Part shown: one piece after another, positions 25,941 through 40,600 of the stretch
Layout: the number at the start of each line of letters is the position of its first letter
Position numbering within the stretch: the first letter of the stretch is position 1
Source of the DNA: Acanthochromis polyacanthus
Taxonomy: Eukaryota; Chordata; Actinopteri; Pomacentridae
Direction: 5' to 3'
Length of the DNA: 64,000 nucleotides
Assembly (NCBI RefSeq): GCF_021347895.1
Contig: NC_067120.1
Location: 11,331,361 to 11,395,360 of the forward strand
The notes under the pieces: generated by a model
The model's input: the letters and a program-made list of their open reading frames with translations, nothing else
What the model was told of the DNA's origin: nothing
Databases searched by the model: none
Program-made: the position numbers and the translations under genes

Positions 25941-28900
25941 TGTCTCAAACCTTGTCTCCATATAGGTATTTACAGTTTGTATGTCTTTATTGTATGTCTA
26001 TATTGCATTAAGCTAATTCTTATCTGGCTGTCAAAAGAGCCAATTACTCCAATATTTTGTCTGATTTCTATACAACCAGAGTTGTATTTATATTATCTGA
26101 ACCTAAAACCAATATTTCTTGGACTGAGCACAATAGTCTTTGACAGACAAATAATATTTTACTGTTCTTCATTTACAAGAGATTAAAAAAAAGATATTTT
26201 GTCAACACTCATTAAGTTAAAAGTTAAAAAAAATACGGTAAACAAGTAGAAAACTACATTTTTTGAAGCAAATACAGTCATCTACAACTGCAAGTTGTAT
26301 CACATCCTGTAACCTTAGAATATGATTTTTTTCTTAATTTTAAAATGTTTTTTTTTCTCTTATTTATATTGCATTAATCCTCACTGAAAAGTTCATGGCA
26401 CCGAATGTTTTTGAAATATTTTTAACTGTCACAACAACATCATTTTTTTATTCCAATAGCAACGTTAAAACAGTACAGGTAAGTCACTTGGCACTAAACC
26501 TAAAATAATTTGATGTCTGTGGAATGAGACGCAAGAGAAATGTGTTGGTGCACTTGGTAATTTGCATGATAGAATAACCTTCCCTGTGTTTGTAAGGAAA
26601 AAAGAGCTAATGTATTCAGTGTATTTGTGGTCATGCTCTTCAGTTTTTTATCACCTAGAGACTAGCATTAAATCACCTCACTGGGGGAATGAGTCGCAGG
26701 AATGGAGAAAAAAAATGAAGCAGCTTCTGGATCTAATGAATTCCTGGGAGAATAAACACGCCTTTGAATAAAGCCCTAATCACGAATTAAGTGGTTGTTG
26801 CCATCATACCTTTGTAGAACATACCCACAGACACGGACCTGTGAATGTGTGTGTTCAAATTATATCCTCGGCTCTGGCAACAATATAAAAAGATAAGACG
26901 TAAGCTACCCAGTCCTCAGCCAGTCCCTGTTTAAAGATAGGGCAGGGCTCATTTCCAAACTAATCCCTTGTTTCAATCCCCACTCCACTTGCTCAGTGCA
27001 GACCGCAGCTTCAAGGGTCAAACTGAAATAACAGGGAAGCTGTCCATTCTCCATGAAGGTCACCTCTGGCTTTCTCTCTCTGCTGTTTAGAACCTCCAAA
27101 CAAGCTTTGTGATGTAGCATTATGATAAATTACCTGATACAGTATGAAAATGTACCAGTCACAGAGGAGCTCACTACAAAATGCCTGCTCATAACCAAGT
27201 TTTCTCTGTACCAATATTGGCCCACTGACTTGCCTCTTTGAACAAGGTAGAGCAACTGGCAGAACAAAGACTGGGCTAAGTTTTTCTCAGTGAATAATCC
27301 CACTGAGCCTTCTTTGAAGGAGCTCTTACACCAGGAAGGTGGATAGGGCAGATTTTAATCAATACAGGAAAACAAGGAGCTCAGGGGACGTGAGGAGCCT
27401 ACCAGTCAGGATGAAGATTAAACACCTCTGTCTAAAACACACTCAACTCATGTCAGAAAGCCCGGGTAACTTCAAATCCATCTATCAAAACGGTATCAAA
27501 CTGTGTTTTTCTAACAAAGCAATGTTATATGACATGTATTCTCCCCTACAGCTGTAGGTGAGCGTGTGGATCATAAATCATAGCAGACAAAGCTCAGCTT
27601 GACCTCTAAACGGTTGTATATCAGGCTATTCTGATTCAGTGAGAATGTCTGTTGGCCTCAATAGGTACACTTACTTTATTTGAGCTTTGAACAATGCAGA
27701 CTTAATCCCAGAGGGCTGATTCTGCATAACAAACAATCTGGTTATGTCCAACGGCTCCCGCTGTACTTTTCAGATAGACATGAGAAGTGAGAGCATGCTG
27801 CACCATTGCTCAAGGCATACAGTCTATATAATATAGGTTTTTTTTTTCCTGCATAGAAATTTGGACCCCTAAAAATGTTTTTTGTTGACCCCAAAAACAT
27901 TTTAGACAGTGCCAAAAGGACATCACCAGTGTTAAATTGATAAGAACTAAGAATTCAACAGAATTTAGAATAAAAAAATTGCTGATTAGAGTTTTAATTA
28001 CTCAAGCAAAATTATCAAATCTGCTCATAACATTGCCCAAAATAACAAATATATGTCTGTCAAATAAGGTAACACAGTGTCATGCATACTCATGATCCAA
28101 AGGTTCCTTCTAAAGCAGGAAAACCCCTGATAATAGCTCTTTTATTGCATTTAAATGAACTCATGACTGGTTTCAGTAAACTGAGCCTTCACTGTAATAT
28201 TTGTTGTCTGCACTGACAGCTCTGAGATATGCTATATGGTGTTTAAAAAAAGAAAAAGAAAAGCGACAGTGGACAAATTCACGAGACTGTGAAAAACAGC
28301 ATTCTTGGGGAAAGCAAGGCCATCTCTGATGCAGTGATGGAGGTCGCCTTTTCTGAGGGACTTTGCACAAGCACAGTGTTTTTCTTTTGTGTTAATTAGA
28401 CACTCCCAGTCATGTTGGCTGCGAGGCTGGTTTTACTGTGAAATAATCTCTTTGATTAAAAGATCCGGCACTCATGAGAAGGCATGTGTGATAAAGCCCC
28501 GCTCAATTGGGAGACCCCCCCAGCTCTCTGAAAAGCAACACCCCCCCGCCTTTTCACCTCTTTCCCCAGACTAGCGGAGAACAAGGAAAAGGAACAGAGT
28601 TGCCTGAAGTGGGCACGCTGCTCACTTTCATAAGCAGCCTCGCCGCTTTGACTCATTTAAGAAGATGAAAGACAGTTACTGTAATATTTAAAGCAGTGGC
28701 CACCGCAGTCGAAAAACATGGGAGCATTTCAGAGGGAAGTCTGAGCGTGTTTTATTCGCTCTGTAAGTGCATGCTGGCTGGAGCACGAATTCAAGCACAA
28801 TAAGAGAAACGCTGTCACAGCCCCGTCTTAGACTGACTTAGACTTGGGCCTCTCCTCAGAACTGTAGGTCACAGTCAGAGGGCCCGGCTGAATAATTGAT

Positions 28901-30841
28901 CAATGAATGTGCAGTGAAAACAGAAACACAGCTTAGCACTATATTTCCCCTCTCCCCCTGTAATGTGCATTGAATCCCACAGATCCATCAGCTACATGCA
29001 AAGCTCTTGCTGAGCTGAAAGGCCTCCAAGTTCACTTCAATTATTCAGCATCCCTCCAAGATTATGAATTATTGAGCTAAAAGTATGTTCCATATACGGT
29101 CATGTACTGTAGCTTTCTGTCGACAGTGCCCACTTCGTAGGAGATCTGTATTTGTGTGAAACAGCAATCGGACAGAGAATGTTGTTAAAGCCATGGACGG
29201 TCACAACTGCAGATGACAGACTAAACTTGTAATGTCATTTTAAACCGGCTGAATTAAAGAATGATGAAATCAGGGGGAGTGTTTGCAGTGTCAGTCATTA
29301 CAGTTTAATGGGAGGAGCAGGAATGAGGAAGCCCAGCGCCTTCTAACTAATTTAATTAGGTAAGCAGCATACAGAGTGGTGTATTCGTAAGTACACTATT
29401 AATTGTTTCCGCCATACCTTGGCAAAGTTCTGGACTCATGAGTCTGTGTTCTCTTCGGGGCTGAGAGTGAAAGGTGTTTAGTTATAGCTGCCATCTGCTG
29501 ACAGCTTGCACAGCCAGCTTCAGTCCAATCGCCCTCTCTGATGGTATGAATTGTGCCCAGGCCTCTGATGAAGAGTTGGGGTTCGCTTTTCTTGGCTTGA
29601 GTGGAGGAGGAAACAGATGATACAATTAATTATCAATAGGTCCCTCAGTAAATCAAAGCCATTTTGGCAGCCCATGACAAAAAACCCACTGAACTGCCTA
29701 CGAGTCTTCGCCATCTCTTCATTGCCCATTCTCAACAACTGCTCTCTGGCCGCCTGCCTTCAGTACAATCCACAAGGTGTTTGAATAGATTGTTCAAATA
29801 TTTTCACTGTTGATTCTTTCGCTCTCGTTTTTAAATATGAAGGCAGGTTTCTCTGCGGAAGAGTGGAGAACCACTTGACTGAGTGCATTCAGCCCTCCTG
29901 CACATCACCCGGGCTCTAATGAGCGTTGGCTGTGGCCGAGGCAGGAAAGCAGGGAGGCTGATAGTAGCTCATTATTTGTCTGCCCATGCTGGCCTCTGTA
30001 TTCCTGTTTGTGGTGAGCCTCTTCTCTTCTTATTGTAGGGTAAACATTTACCCAGTGGAGACAGGCCTTGACCATTAGGCACTGGGGAGCTGCGGTAATG
30101 GAAAGAGGGCCCACTGGAGTTCTGCCCACTGCCCTCCTTAACAGAATAACTCACTCACGCTCACTTTGGCATGAACCTTTTATTGGAATTTACAACTGTC
30201 TGGGGAGTATTCCACTGCACAGGTTGAACTATGGCTTTGACCTTACAAAGAAAAGGCCATTAAGCAGGGTTTTTACAAGCATAAGAAAGCTGGACACACT
30301 TCACGGACAAGCCATAAATTTTAAAACTGTCAAGGAAAATGTGTTTATAGTGTTGTCAAACACAAAGCAGCATCCAACTTTGCCACAGTAGTGTTGGTGT
30401 TCATTAATAATGATATTATGGTGCTTTTTTGGTGAAAGAGATCCCCAGAGTATTATTTCTATGAATACAGTTCTGGTAAAAGATGACAATGAAAATGACA
30501 AAGTGGTGATTTTTTTTTTTTTTTAAAGTCTCAGTTGCATGTGTAAGTATCCATGGTTGGTATCAGTGTTACCTCTGTGGATTAAGACAGTATGAGTGTG
30601 CTGCTAACTGGTGAGCAAGTGACCGTTTTACAGACAAAGATTGTGTTTTCATGAGCTCCCCTGCTGCGCATTGGAAAAGCAACACATGTGATAGTGATGG
30701 AGTGTGTGCAGTCCTTTATCCTTATATTAGGGGCTCTAGGGGGAGGAGAGGGGTGAGCTCTCTGGGGTAAGAGAGGCTCATTAGGCAGCCACTGCCTCGC
30801 CATAACCCAGCTGGGTCTGAGTGCCAGCAGACTGGGCAGCT

Positions 30842-30886
30842 ATCTCTCTCTTCATCTCTCTCCTCTCTCCCTATTTATCCATCCAC

Positions 30887-30928
<42 letters not shown>

Positions 30929-30939
30929 CGCACACACAC
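30842..30939. repeat. CT-rich tract followed by (CA)n microsatellite
   Basis: A CTCT/CCTCTC tract (30842-30871) and a short linker precede a pure (CA)15 run (30891-30920), which continues with CG-interrupted CA units to 30939. Low complexity; no gene. Confidence 0.95.
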
Positions 30940-31560
30940 TGTACTGCTGTTTTTCAGCTTCGCAACTGATGGTGCCATCATAAGGGCCATATTGACTTAG
31001 TTAATTATGTGGAAATATACGTGTATGATGAATAGCATAAGTCATGCTTTAAATGATAATTTAGTGAGGGGGGTATAAACAGATAGCAACCAGATAGCTT
31101 TGTATGCTACTTCCCCTGGAAATGTGGCTTTTCCAGCCCCGTTTCTGTACACACACTGAAATGTTATCTGTTTTTGTAAGTCATCCAAATATTGTTTTTA
31201 TGATTGCATATAATTACTGGGCCCTGTTTTATGTGATTCTCCTTTTTGCAGTCCTTCACGCTCACCCTCAGCAATCACTCGAGGGGCAAGTGTAAGGAAT
31301 GATTTTTTTTTTTTTTTGAAGAGCTCCTCAAGAAACCACCGGTCACATGCTTGTTAGTGCTCTGATGAGCCACTTTACCTCCCTTCATGTTCTTGTAATT
31401 ATACACTCAATTAGCAGCCTCTTTGTGTCTGTTGCCTTAAAGCTAATAATTTATTGATGTCCGTGCTATTACAGCTTAGGTGCACAATCTTATTGGACTC
31501 CTTTGCGGTAAGGGATTCGGTGAATTGTAGTCTGAAGTTGGATGTTTGTGACTGTCCTTC

Positions 31561-31690
31561 ATCCAGGAGGTCCGAGTTCAGGCCCCCATGACAGAATACA
31601 TCCATCCTTTTTGAGGTGTCCTTGAGCAAATGTATGAATCTCTAGCAACCCTGGCCCCGTATATCTGTTGCTGACCCTGTGCCTTGACCA
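31561..31690 (+). mobile_element. SINE-like relic
   Basis: GAGGTGTCCTTGAGCAAATG followed by TCTAGCAACCCTGG and GTTGCTGACCCTGTGCC closely resembles the body of widespread teleost tRNA-derived SINEs, whose consensus reads 'gtgtccttgagcaaggcac...'. Upstream, GAGTTCAGGCCC (about 31574-31585) could be a decayed B-box. No clear A-box, tail or target-site duplication is seen, so the copy is old or partial. The assignment rests on remembered consensus text and needs a repeat-library search. Confidence 0.5.
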
Positions 31691-31699
31691 CTCAGAAGG

Positions 31700-34600
31700 G
31701 GGGAGGCAAGCAAACAGATGAACTTCCCTACATAGAGACATCAGTTGAATATCCCAAGACAATAGGGTATAATCTCACTGAACGATGTGAAAACAGTAAA
31801 AAAATACTGTTATTCCATTTGTAGCCTTCAAAGAAAAAATCTTAACCAGGAATTATGCTTTATGCAGCAGTGGTAATGCTAGGGGGGTCTGCTCAAATTA
31901 CTGCCTTCCACTTTCCAAGGCTGTGGACAGCCTGTCTTCAAATTAAGGCTGCTAAGCGGGAGAGTCAAATTGGAATTTCGATTCTATTAAGAAGTCATGC
32001 CCAGCAGCAAAAAATGCCAAATGGGCCCAGTGCAATGGGAAAAAAAAGACCATTATAGAGCAAAAATATTAAAGCACTGCTGATCTATTTGCTGAAGATA
32101 AACTTAGCATATGTCTCCCAGTGCTGCCTGGCCAGGGCCTGCAACAATGAAGACGTCTTTTTTGGAACTTGATTAAAAAGACACGTTGAGATCAAAGTCA
32201 AGCGGCTTCTGTGCTCTGCAGATGTGATGAAATCTTTTACCACGAGAAAGAATAATGCGTTTCTTTGATAATAGCTGTGCAACATGAAACAATGCATACA
32301 GTCTGTTTCAGCAGTTTTATAATTAACAAGACGCTGCAATGGGAGTACGGCCAGTTGTTGTATTTAAGGCTGCTCTGAATCTGTTGTTGGTGTCGTTCAG
32401 CGTTACAGTGTATGTTCAAGGGAGACACAAAGAAGCCATCGTAAAGTGTTACCACCTGTGAGGAGATGTCTAAGCATCCCGCTGCGTCTATTATGTTCCC
32501 TATATGCAGCTTTTGTCTGTCGATTTCTCATTTAAAGCTGTTTGGCTCCTGACAGTTCATCAGGTTCTCATCTCCGGCCCAGGGATGAACCATCATCAGA
32601 CCACATCAGGCATGGAGAAGCAATCACAGCTGGGCCTTTTTTAGTCATGGTGTGTTCTCCCAAATGACAAGTCTACTGACTGCGTGTTGGTTATAGGTGC
32701 ATTTGTCTGCCCGACTTTACCGCGGAACTTCTCCGAGGTGCACAGATAGAGACAGCGTTGGGGACAGATGAAGAGTCAGACACATCAGGGTCATCCATCT
32801 GTAACAGTAACCAAGCAGTGTATTACACCAACCCACTACGCTATCAGCCCGCGCCACGCTGAGAGATATACCTGAGGACTGTCATACTGTCCGGAAAGCA
32901 GCTCGGCTCCAGGACCCACAGATGGCTCATTTTGAGCAGACACACACTGATCTTTCATTGTCTTGTCAGAGAGATATGCTACGTTACAGCCACAGTTTAT
33001 TGCGCCACGGATCCATTCAGTCATGTAGAGAGCTGAGAAGATGCAAAGGGTGGCTAATCACGGGGCCTGTGAATGTGTGGGATGCAGGGAATGATTTATT
33101 CTGCGACGTACAGTTTCTGCTGGCATTTTCTTACCCAAGAGCATTTGCTTTTTGCAGATAACAATTATCATACAAGTCATTCCATTTATTTTTATCACCT
33201 GTAGTGATAGCAGGAAGAAATATAATATTAGAGGTGTTGGAGGGTTTTAGTTTCATGGAGTTTTAATGTATTTAATGTCTAGTTAAATGTTAAACTGTTT
33301 AATCCAAATGTGAAACGACAGTGTTTCATGCTGGTATATCTGTAACTGTGTACTGAAGCAGCCCCCTCAGAGCTGTAGAGTGGGATCGATGCTGACTATA
33401 TGACATACAAATTAAATGTTCTATTCTTAATGCCTCGAGTAAGTATATTTTATCCTATCTAGCTGGACGAAAGTGCAGTAGGCCAACATATTTTACTCTG
33501 GCACGGCCTGACGCTAAGGTTTAATTCACTGTAGAAGAGTTTTTTCTTGTTTTTTTAAATTTGATTGACTGGATACATCTACAGTCGAACTTGGATCATA
33601 TTGTGAGCATGAAAAAGTATCAGTAATGGTAGACAACACTTTCAGAAACAATTAAATGAAGTCTGAGAACAACCATGAACCAGGCCAAACTATGCATAAA
33701 GTCTATGAAAGCACCGACTAAGAAAAGTAGTTAAAAATGTTTGACTGATAGAAACAAGTCACAAAAATATGCTATTTAATTTAGTTTTGATAATTTATCA
33801 TCTATGGAAGCTCAAATACACTGAACGTCAGTACATTCTGTGGTAAAAAGTTTTCACTGTTGGTATTCCCATTACCACAAGGATTATCATTTCTTTTACT
33901 GTAGTAGAAGAACTCTACTGAAGCTGGTGGCTATGTCTTCTTGCTGGCAGACTTTTCTATCTGGGGCACCACAGGTGTAAAGGATTTATATTCTTTTAAC
34001 TGGCTTATTCATGGCTACACGGATCTACGTTTGCAGGCTATCAAAGGTTTGTATAAACACCTGAAGTCAGGTAAGATTTTAAGCAGGGAATGGCTGATAG
34101 CCAGGTGATTCTGTACGCATGTAAACCCAGTTTTTGTCTGTGTGTTGACTGTGCTGGGCAGGTGTGCTCTAGGTACCTGGTGGTATAAGAACATGATGAT
34201 TTACCTGGTCAGGCAGAGGAAAGAGACAAAGGAAAATAAATTAACAGAAATGTAAACACCGTCTGCTGGTTCTGAACAACAGCGTAAACCTACTAAATTG
34301 AGGGAAATTGCATTTTGGGGTTTTATAGTAGAAATGTATTGTGAAAATTGAAATGTATGAGCTGTAATTATCTGGCTTTTTATTACCTTGCATTGGGTCT
34401 GTGGTATATTAGGATAATTGCTCTAAGCTCTTGTAAAATGTAACTAGTGTAAAGTAAAAGCGGTTGTAAGAAATGTTTTTCCTGTTCGTTACTGTAACAG
34501 TGTCTCTATTAGTAGAGTTGAAATCGCATAAAAAAGACCAAAGTGTCACATTATCTTTTTATCATCTTGCTTGGAATTATTTAGAGAGCATAACCAGCTG

Positions 34601-37600
34601 TTAAATAGTTTTGGAAATAATGTTAATCGAGAGAAAACAGTTTGTGTTAATAATATTATGTTATAAACTCTCATAATTATATGATCATACTAGACATAAA
34701 CAGTATTTCTCTTTCAGAAACAGAATTTCAAGTGATTTAATTTATAAAGCGGTAGTGGTGTTATACACCAGTGGTGTATTTTCTTTCAAACGATTAATTG
34801 GATGGTACGATGCCCTGCGGCAGCACTTTAATATGACACATATAGAAGCACCTTTATTTTGTCTCATAACCGTTTCGTATTTGCAGGCATTTTTAAAAGG
34901 AGCCCAATAAAATCATTATTTAATTGGGAAGATAACATGCCACGTAACAATGCTGTTACATGCACATATTCTCAGGCAGCCTCCTAAATGCCAGCAAAGG
35001 TAACTGAATAAACTTCAGCATTAAACAGCATCATTTCCAAGCAGAGAGACAGTTCCAAACAGAGTTCCACTTTCAGAAGCCACCCATTACTTGTAGAATG
35101 ACTTCTTTGTGTAGCTACCTGGGCTCCGGGTTTATTTTTACCCTCCCTATGTCCCTCCTCATTCTTTAGCAGCTTCAGGAGATGGCGTTAGTTTGGCTTC
35201 ATCTCTGACAAAAGATAAATGAGCTCTGGGTCTGTGGTGATCCACTATGGCTGCCAGGGGGTTCCAAATAGCAAACTATTTTTCATATGGAGCGAAGTGA
35301 TATGGAGTGCGATGCAGCAGGCGCTAACATTTACCATATCATAGTATGCAGGAATACATTTCATTCTTACTTTTTTCTTTCTTTTACTTTCAACTTTCTC
35401 TTCCTATTGAAAGGGTGAGAGTGTGGCAATTAAAATTGATCAAATATATGTTGAAAGGCAGTCGGTTATTTACAGAGTTTGTGATTTCACAAAGAAAACT
35501 AATCAGAACAAAAATATGAAGATGTTACCCAGGTAGATATTATTGAGCCTTGTTTATGTATTTTAAAGTATGCATTCCAATTACAAAAAGTCCTTCTTTT
35601 TTCTTGTTTCAGCATTCATGTGATATCCTCTTTCTCCTACACTTGGAACAATGTGTAGTAATTAGGGTGGATTTGCAGAACAGCACAGTTGCTTTGATAG
35701 AATCTCAAAATTGGTCATTAATCACCTCCTCACCACGAGGAAGAAAAACAACAGTGATGTGTTTTCACAGGGAAAAAAAATGTCCTGTGTCAACAGGAGC
35801 TCCACCAGCGCTTGCTATCAGCTGAAAGAAACTTTCCCATTTAAATGAGGAGCTACAGAGCTTCCGAAGCTCTTTGAAGAGATGTGCTTGGCACAAACAA
35901 GAGCGGCAGCCTCTCCTGTGTTTTTAACAGCCGAAACATTGCTGACACCTGATGGGTGATCAAACACAAGCCATCTCTCCCTGAATCCTCATGGGGGCTC
36001 ATCTTTGTACTCCTCGCTCTACAGATAAATCTGCAGACCACGCTACTGGGACACCCCACCACTCAATATTTACTAATGGTTCGGTCACCTGACTGGATGC
36101 ACTGTATTTGTAAAGACATTTGTTGGTTTTGCAGCATTTGCACTCTGACTGCAAGTCTACAAGCTTTGGATATGAAGCCACCCACAATGCTTCAAGTCTC
36201 ACTATAGATTTCTCCCCCCCCCATGTTCTGGGGGATGAGCTGCTGGCTAAATCACCTCTGCGTAGAAACAAGCCCGGGTTCCTCATGGGAACAGGGAGGG
36301 TTTGTGAGATGAACTTAGTGGTGCTCATAGGAAGGTCAAAGTTATTCCTTGCTACAGGATTGCAAGTTTCCCTTCCTCACCCATGTCTCAGTCCTTCTCC
36401 TTAATGAACCATCCTTGGTGTGGTGGTGCATACTCGTTAGAGCTGTATTAGCATGAGCATTACAGGAGCAGGTGATCAGATGAAGTCAGACTGGCCACAC
36501 AGGAGATGTGCTCTGCGAGGGCCTTTCCTTGTCACTGAGGTGAGATGATTTATGATTTATTTTCCAATAACTCCCAACCTGCTCAGTGCACTGGGCCCTC
36601 CTGTCAACAATCACCAGGAACGTCTATCCCCCTGCACCATCCCTCCCACATCCACAGTAGAAGCTCCTGCGGTCCTTCCTTTGCGTGTGGAGACAAATGG
36701 GAAGGGCTTCCACAGTTATTAATACTGCTTATTTGTACACGTGCATGTCTGGTAATTGGAACAAGAGGGGATGGTGGCAAGATTAAAAAGCCATGAATGA
36801 CAGAGCTCCAGTGGTGTTGGATTCAGTTGGAGGCTGGCAAGCTGCACACACCTGGGCCTCCAGGCAGATGGTGAAGGTTGAGGGTTACATAACACTAGCC
36901 TAAGCCATATGTCTCCCAACCACACAGAATCTTTAGGAAGCCCATAGTTCGCCTCTGAATGCATTCCATGTGAGACCAGAGGGCAAATGTGTTCTGCTCC
37001 TTGATCCCAGACCAGGTGTTCAGCGCGTTGCTTCTCTGTGCTTCTGTTGTGAACACTGGCAGCAAGACAGCCAACTGGATGGTGCTATAAAGGCAATGAT
37101 CATTAGTAGAACACATTACTTGGTCTCATGTCCACAGGACTATTGCATTATAAATAATGATCTAACAAACAACTCGATTGCATAGTGCTGACGATATACA
37201 GTAGGTAAGGTCTGATATTGTGTTTGTTTGTGAATGAAACAGAAATTCATGGAAATTTGTCTGAGCAATAGTTCTGGTTCAGGCTAATTTCACTTAATGT
37301 AGGTGCCTTTTGAGCATTCAATATTTTTTCTACAAAGCAAAACAAAAGGCTTAAGAGGTCTGTTTGGGAAGAAAAAAAAACCTTAAGTAATCTTTTGGCT
37401 TCTCTTCACCTTATTCTCAAGTCATTATCCATGGTAGATTTCCTCATTATGATACAACTGCTTGACAATGCAAGGCTTAAAAATACAAACGTGGAGGCAA
37501 ACGTACCATATCTCACAAACAAACACTTTCCGAGTGACATTTGAGACATTTTGGGATAGTTATAATGCAGAGATGAAGCATCCAGAGGAGATTAGTGAGC

Positions 37601-40600
37601 TAAATGGGAAACAATGGATGCTGCAGCGGGACAGGAGGATATGATTCTTCGTTGTGTTAATCACAGCGGAACAGCCCTGTCGTCTTCACCAAACAATGCC
37701 ATGGTGATGCTAATGGCACTGCCAACCATGACTAAGAGTGCACTCCAAATGATTGATAGCCAGAATTATATCAAGGTGACTTTCAGTCAGTTCCATCAGG
37801 TTGTTTAGTTTGATCGATAATAACCAATGCGTCTCAACATAGACATGCCTGCCACACAAACTCATTCATCAGGTTGTACTCATTATCATAGTCTTTAATT
37901 TTAGTTCAACGCAGAGAAATAGTTCATCCTTGTCTGCCAAAAATATCAGATTTGCAACAAAAAACATTTTTTTTCCTCCATGAATTATATTACAGTAGAT
38001 TTAGTGTTTGACTCTACAATAATTTTCTCTTCTCTAATTCAACAATGTGTCATGAGTATTCCCAGTCTGATGTCTAAAGATTGGCACTGGAGCTGGTCAC
38101 ATCCACTCTTAATGTGGATGTATGAGCAGGTCAGGCCAGCTGCAGAGACGAGAGCAATGTCTCTGTCCACTTGGCCCAGTGCCCCTGCCTGAGCACACAG
38201 CGCACTGTGCCCACAGGCTACAACAACAACACACAAAGAGTGCCCCATGTGCTACATCACAAATGAAAGATCAAACATCAATGTTCACCATAGGCTCTCA
38301 GAGCAAGCTGTTAATCAGAGTGAATTTAATGTGTTCCAGTTGAGAGATCACCCAGAGAGTACTCCAGTTAAACTGTGTGTTTTCAGACAAGAGTAAATGT
38401 CTCCACATAATAGTGCACACATTATTAATTGTACCACAGAAGAAATGAATCAAATGGTATATGACTGCTTTCATTTGCTCTGTTTGACTCCTCGTCTGCA
38501 TTTTATTAGTCACACAGTGTACATTTAATTAACAGAAGTTCCACTACACTTCTTCAGTAAAAAAATCATTCAATACAGAAATATTAGGCCACCTTTCATT
38601 GCAACACATAACACTTCTCAACACCCTGGGTCAAAGCGGAGTCTTTGCCGAGATGCCCACGACGGAGAATTCGGATATCAAATATGAAAAGACAGGGCAA
38701 ATCCCGAACGTGGCAACAATAGCCCAATGGCAGTGACTCACCTCTTTGAGAGGCTTATGCAAACCCAGGGGGAAGGTGATGGATTTTCTCCCCTTCCTAC
38801 AGTGAGCCGGAAGCAGATGCTGGAGAAAGATTTCTGGACGTCACGAGAAAGTAAAATAATGATATGCACGCGGTGTGTGTATGTGTTGTACGTGAACACT
38901 AGTTTGACAGAGTTGTGGAGTTTTCAAATACTTCTGACAACACTTGAGAGGGTAAAAAGGGATGAGGGGGAGAAGATTACACACACCGCAAGGCACGAGA
39001 GCCTCTTCCCCAGCGAAGGCCGCATCTCTCAGGTTAATATTTGGAGGGCTTGAAGATTGGTATTATTGACACCTTGGAGACCAAAAATTAACAACTAAAT
39101 AAGAATAAATCGATAGTAATAATAACTAACTGCAATCACATCCAAAAACTTCCATTTTTCCCGTTGCTTATTAGGTTGCATTATCAGTTTATAATTTCGG
39201 TCCTTAGCAAATGGGCACATTCATTTAAAACGTGTGTTCTCAAATCAAATAATGATTTTTCTGTTACAACTAATAAACATTTTGCAGGGAATAGTAATCT
39301 CTTTAATTAGTTCTTGTTAAAAAGAATCAAACTGGGCATTTTACCTGAGAACATTGCCAAATTAAATATATTGTAATATGGTGATTTACTCATTGTGCAT
39401 TCATTACAAAAATGCTTTGTATCTTGGCCCACTAGTTGAAATGAGCTTGATTAACTCATTCTGTTCTGTGTGCATTCTTTTTTTTTTTTTTTGCAAAACA
39501 CTTAACTTTTCTATTCCTATCTAACAATTTTTCAGCTATGTTAATGCAGGCATTGTTTATTTTCAAAAGGTCATTAGAGTTATGAAGAGAAGCGAGCTGT
39601 GTAGAAATGATTTGATTGAGGTAGTGGAGGTAGCTCTGGCACAGTGAGTTATGGACATCCAACAGAGAGGAGCCTCTTCATTAGTGGAGTGATTAAAATT
39701 GATGGGAACCTATGGAGCTCCAGCTCCCCTGAACTCCCTGGAGCATAGCTCTCATTCTGTGCTCATTTATTTGGGACTTTGTGTTGATCAATAAAAGGTG
39801 CCTACTGCTCACTATGGGGTCTCGTTGGGGGAAAAAAACCCACTTAGGAAAAAGAGAAGAGACTTGTTTTGTTGTTGAAGACAAACATTACTGTCAACAA
39901 TTCAGGCTTTAGAAAACCTTGGGGAAAACGACAGCTTTGGCTGTTTTCTCTATGTAATTTTCTTTACAGGCTGTCTATTTTAGTCTTGGTGAATTTTTTA
40001 CTGTTGTTCTGCAACCCACAAGTCTCTGAAACCAAGTTTCAAAAACTCAAAGTTTGGTCACAGTTTAAGATTAAGAAACACGTTTTGAAAAGAACAGAGA
40101 CACGCAGTGACATTGTTCTCATGAGAGTGATATTGTCCTAGTGATTGGTTTGTGTCATGGTTAGATTCTGCTCATCATGGACGTGGACATTGTTTCAATG
40201 ATTTATTCATTCTGTTTATTTTGTCATAGTGATGGTAGCTTGAAAGTCCTTTCTGTGTGCTTACTTGAAGCCACAATCCTGTGATTTATCAAGAGTACAT
40301 TTTTAAAGTGTCTGATTATATTTAGGCCTATTGTGAAATTAATTTATTGAAATCCAGATTACCAAACAGAAAATGGTTTTAAGGCATGTTAATTAAAGTT
40401 TGCTTCACCTTTGTGGATGGAGTAATGCACATGAAAACACAGTCACTGAAAGGAACAAGAATTAATTTCTGTGTATTGGACCAGAGCCATATAATGGGCA
40501 GAGATGCTGAACAGAGTCCAGACTCTCTTTGTCTGTGTCCAGCTCGGCTCATTAGAGTGGTGCTGTGCAGCTCATGGCCCATCGCTCCCCACTGCTATGC

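Larger units (their letters stand above)
23057..30840. other. Gene-free intergenic stretch
   Basis: Contains simple repeats listed separately, and no recognised exon or transposon. The GC-richer patch at 24400-24600 is open on both strands but shows no domain. The patches at 26550-26780 and 28380-29520 look enhancer-like (ATTA cores, AATTAATTA-type runs such as TAATTTAATTAGG near 29347), again by inference. A short hairpin (AAAAATGTTTTT against CAAAAACATTTT) lies near 27872-27903. A minus-strand TAGGTCA site resembling a ROR element sits at 24583-24593. Confidence 0.45.

Noticed and set aside
27872..27903. Hairpin in A/T-rich sequence
   Set aside because: The arms are mostly A and T runs, so pairing is expected by composition; no microRNA-like stem.
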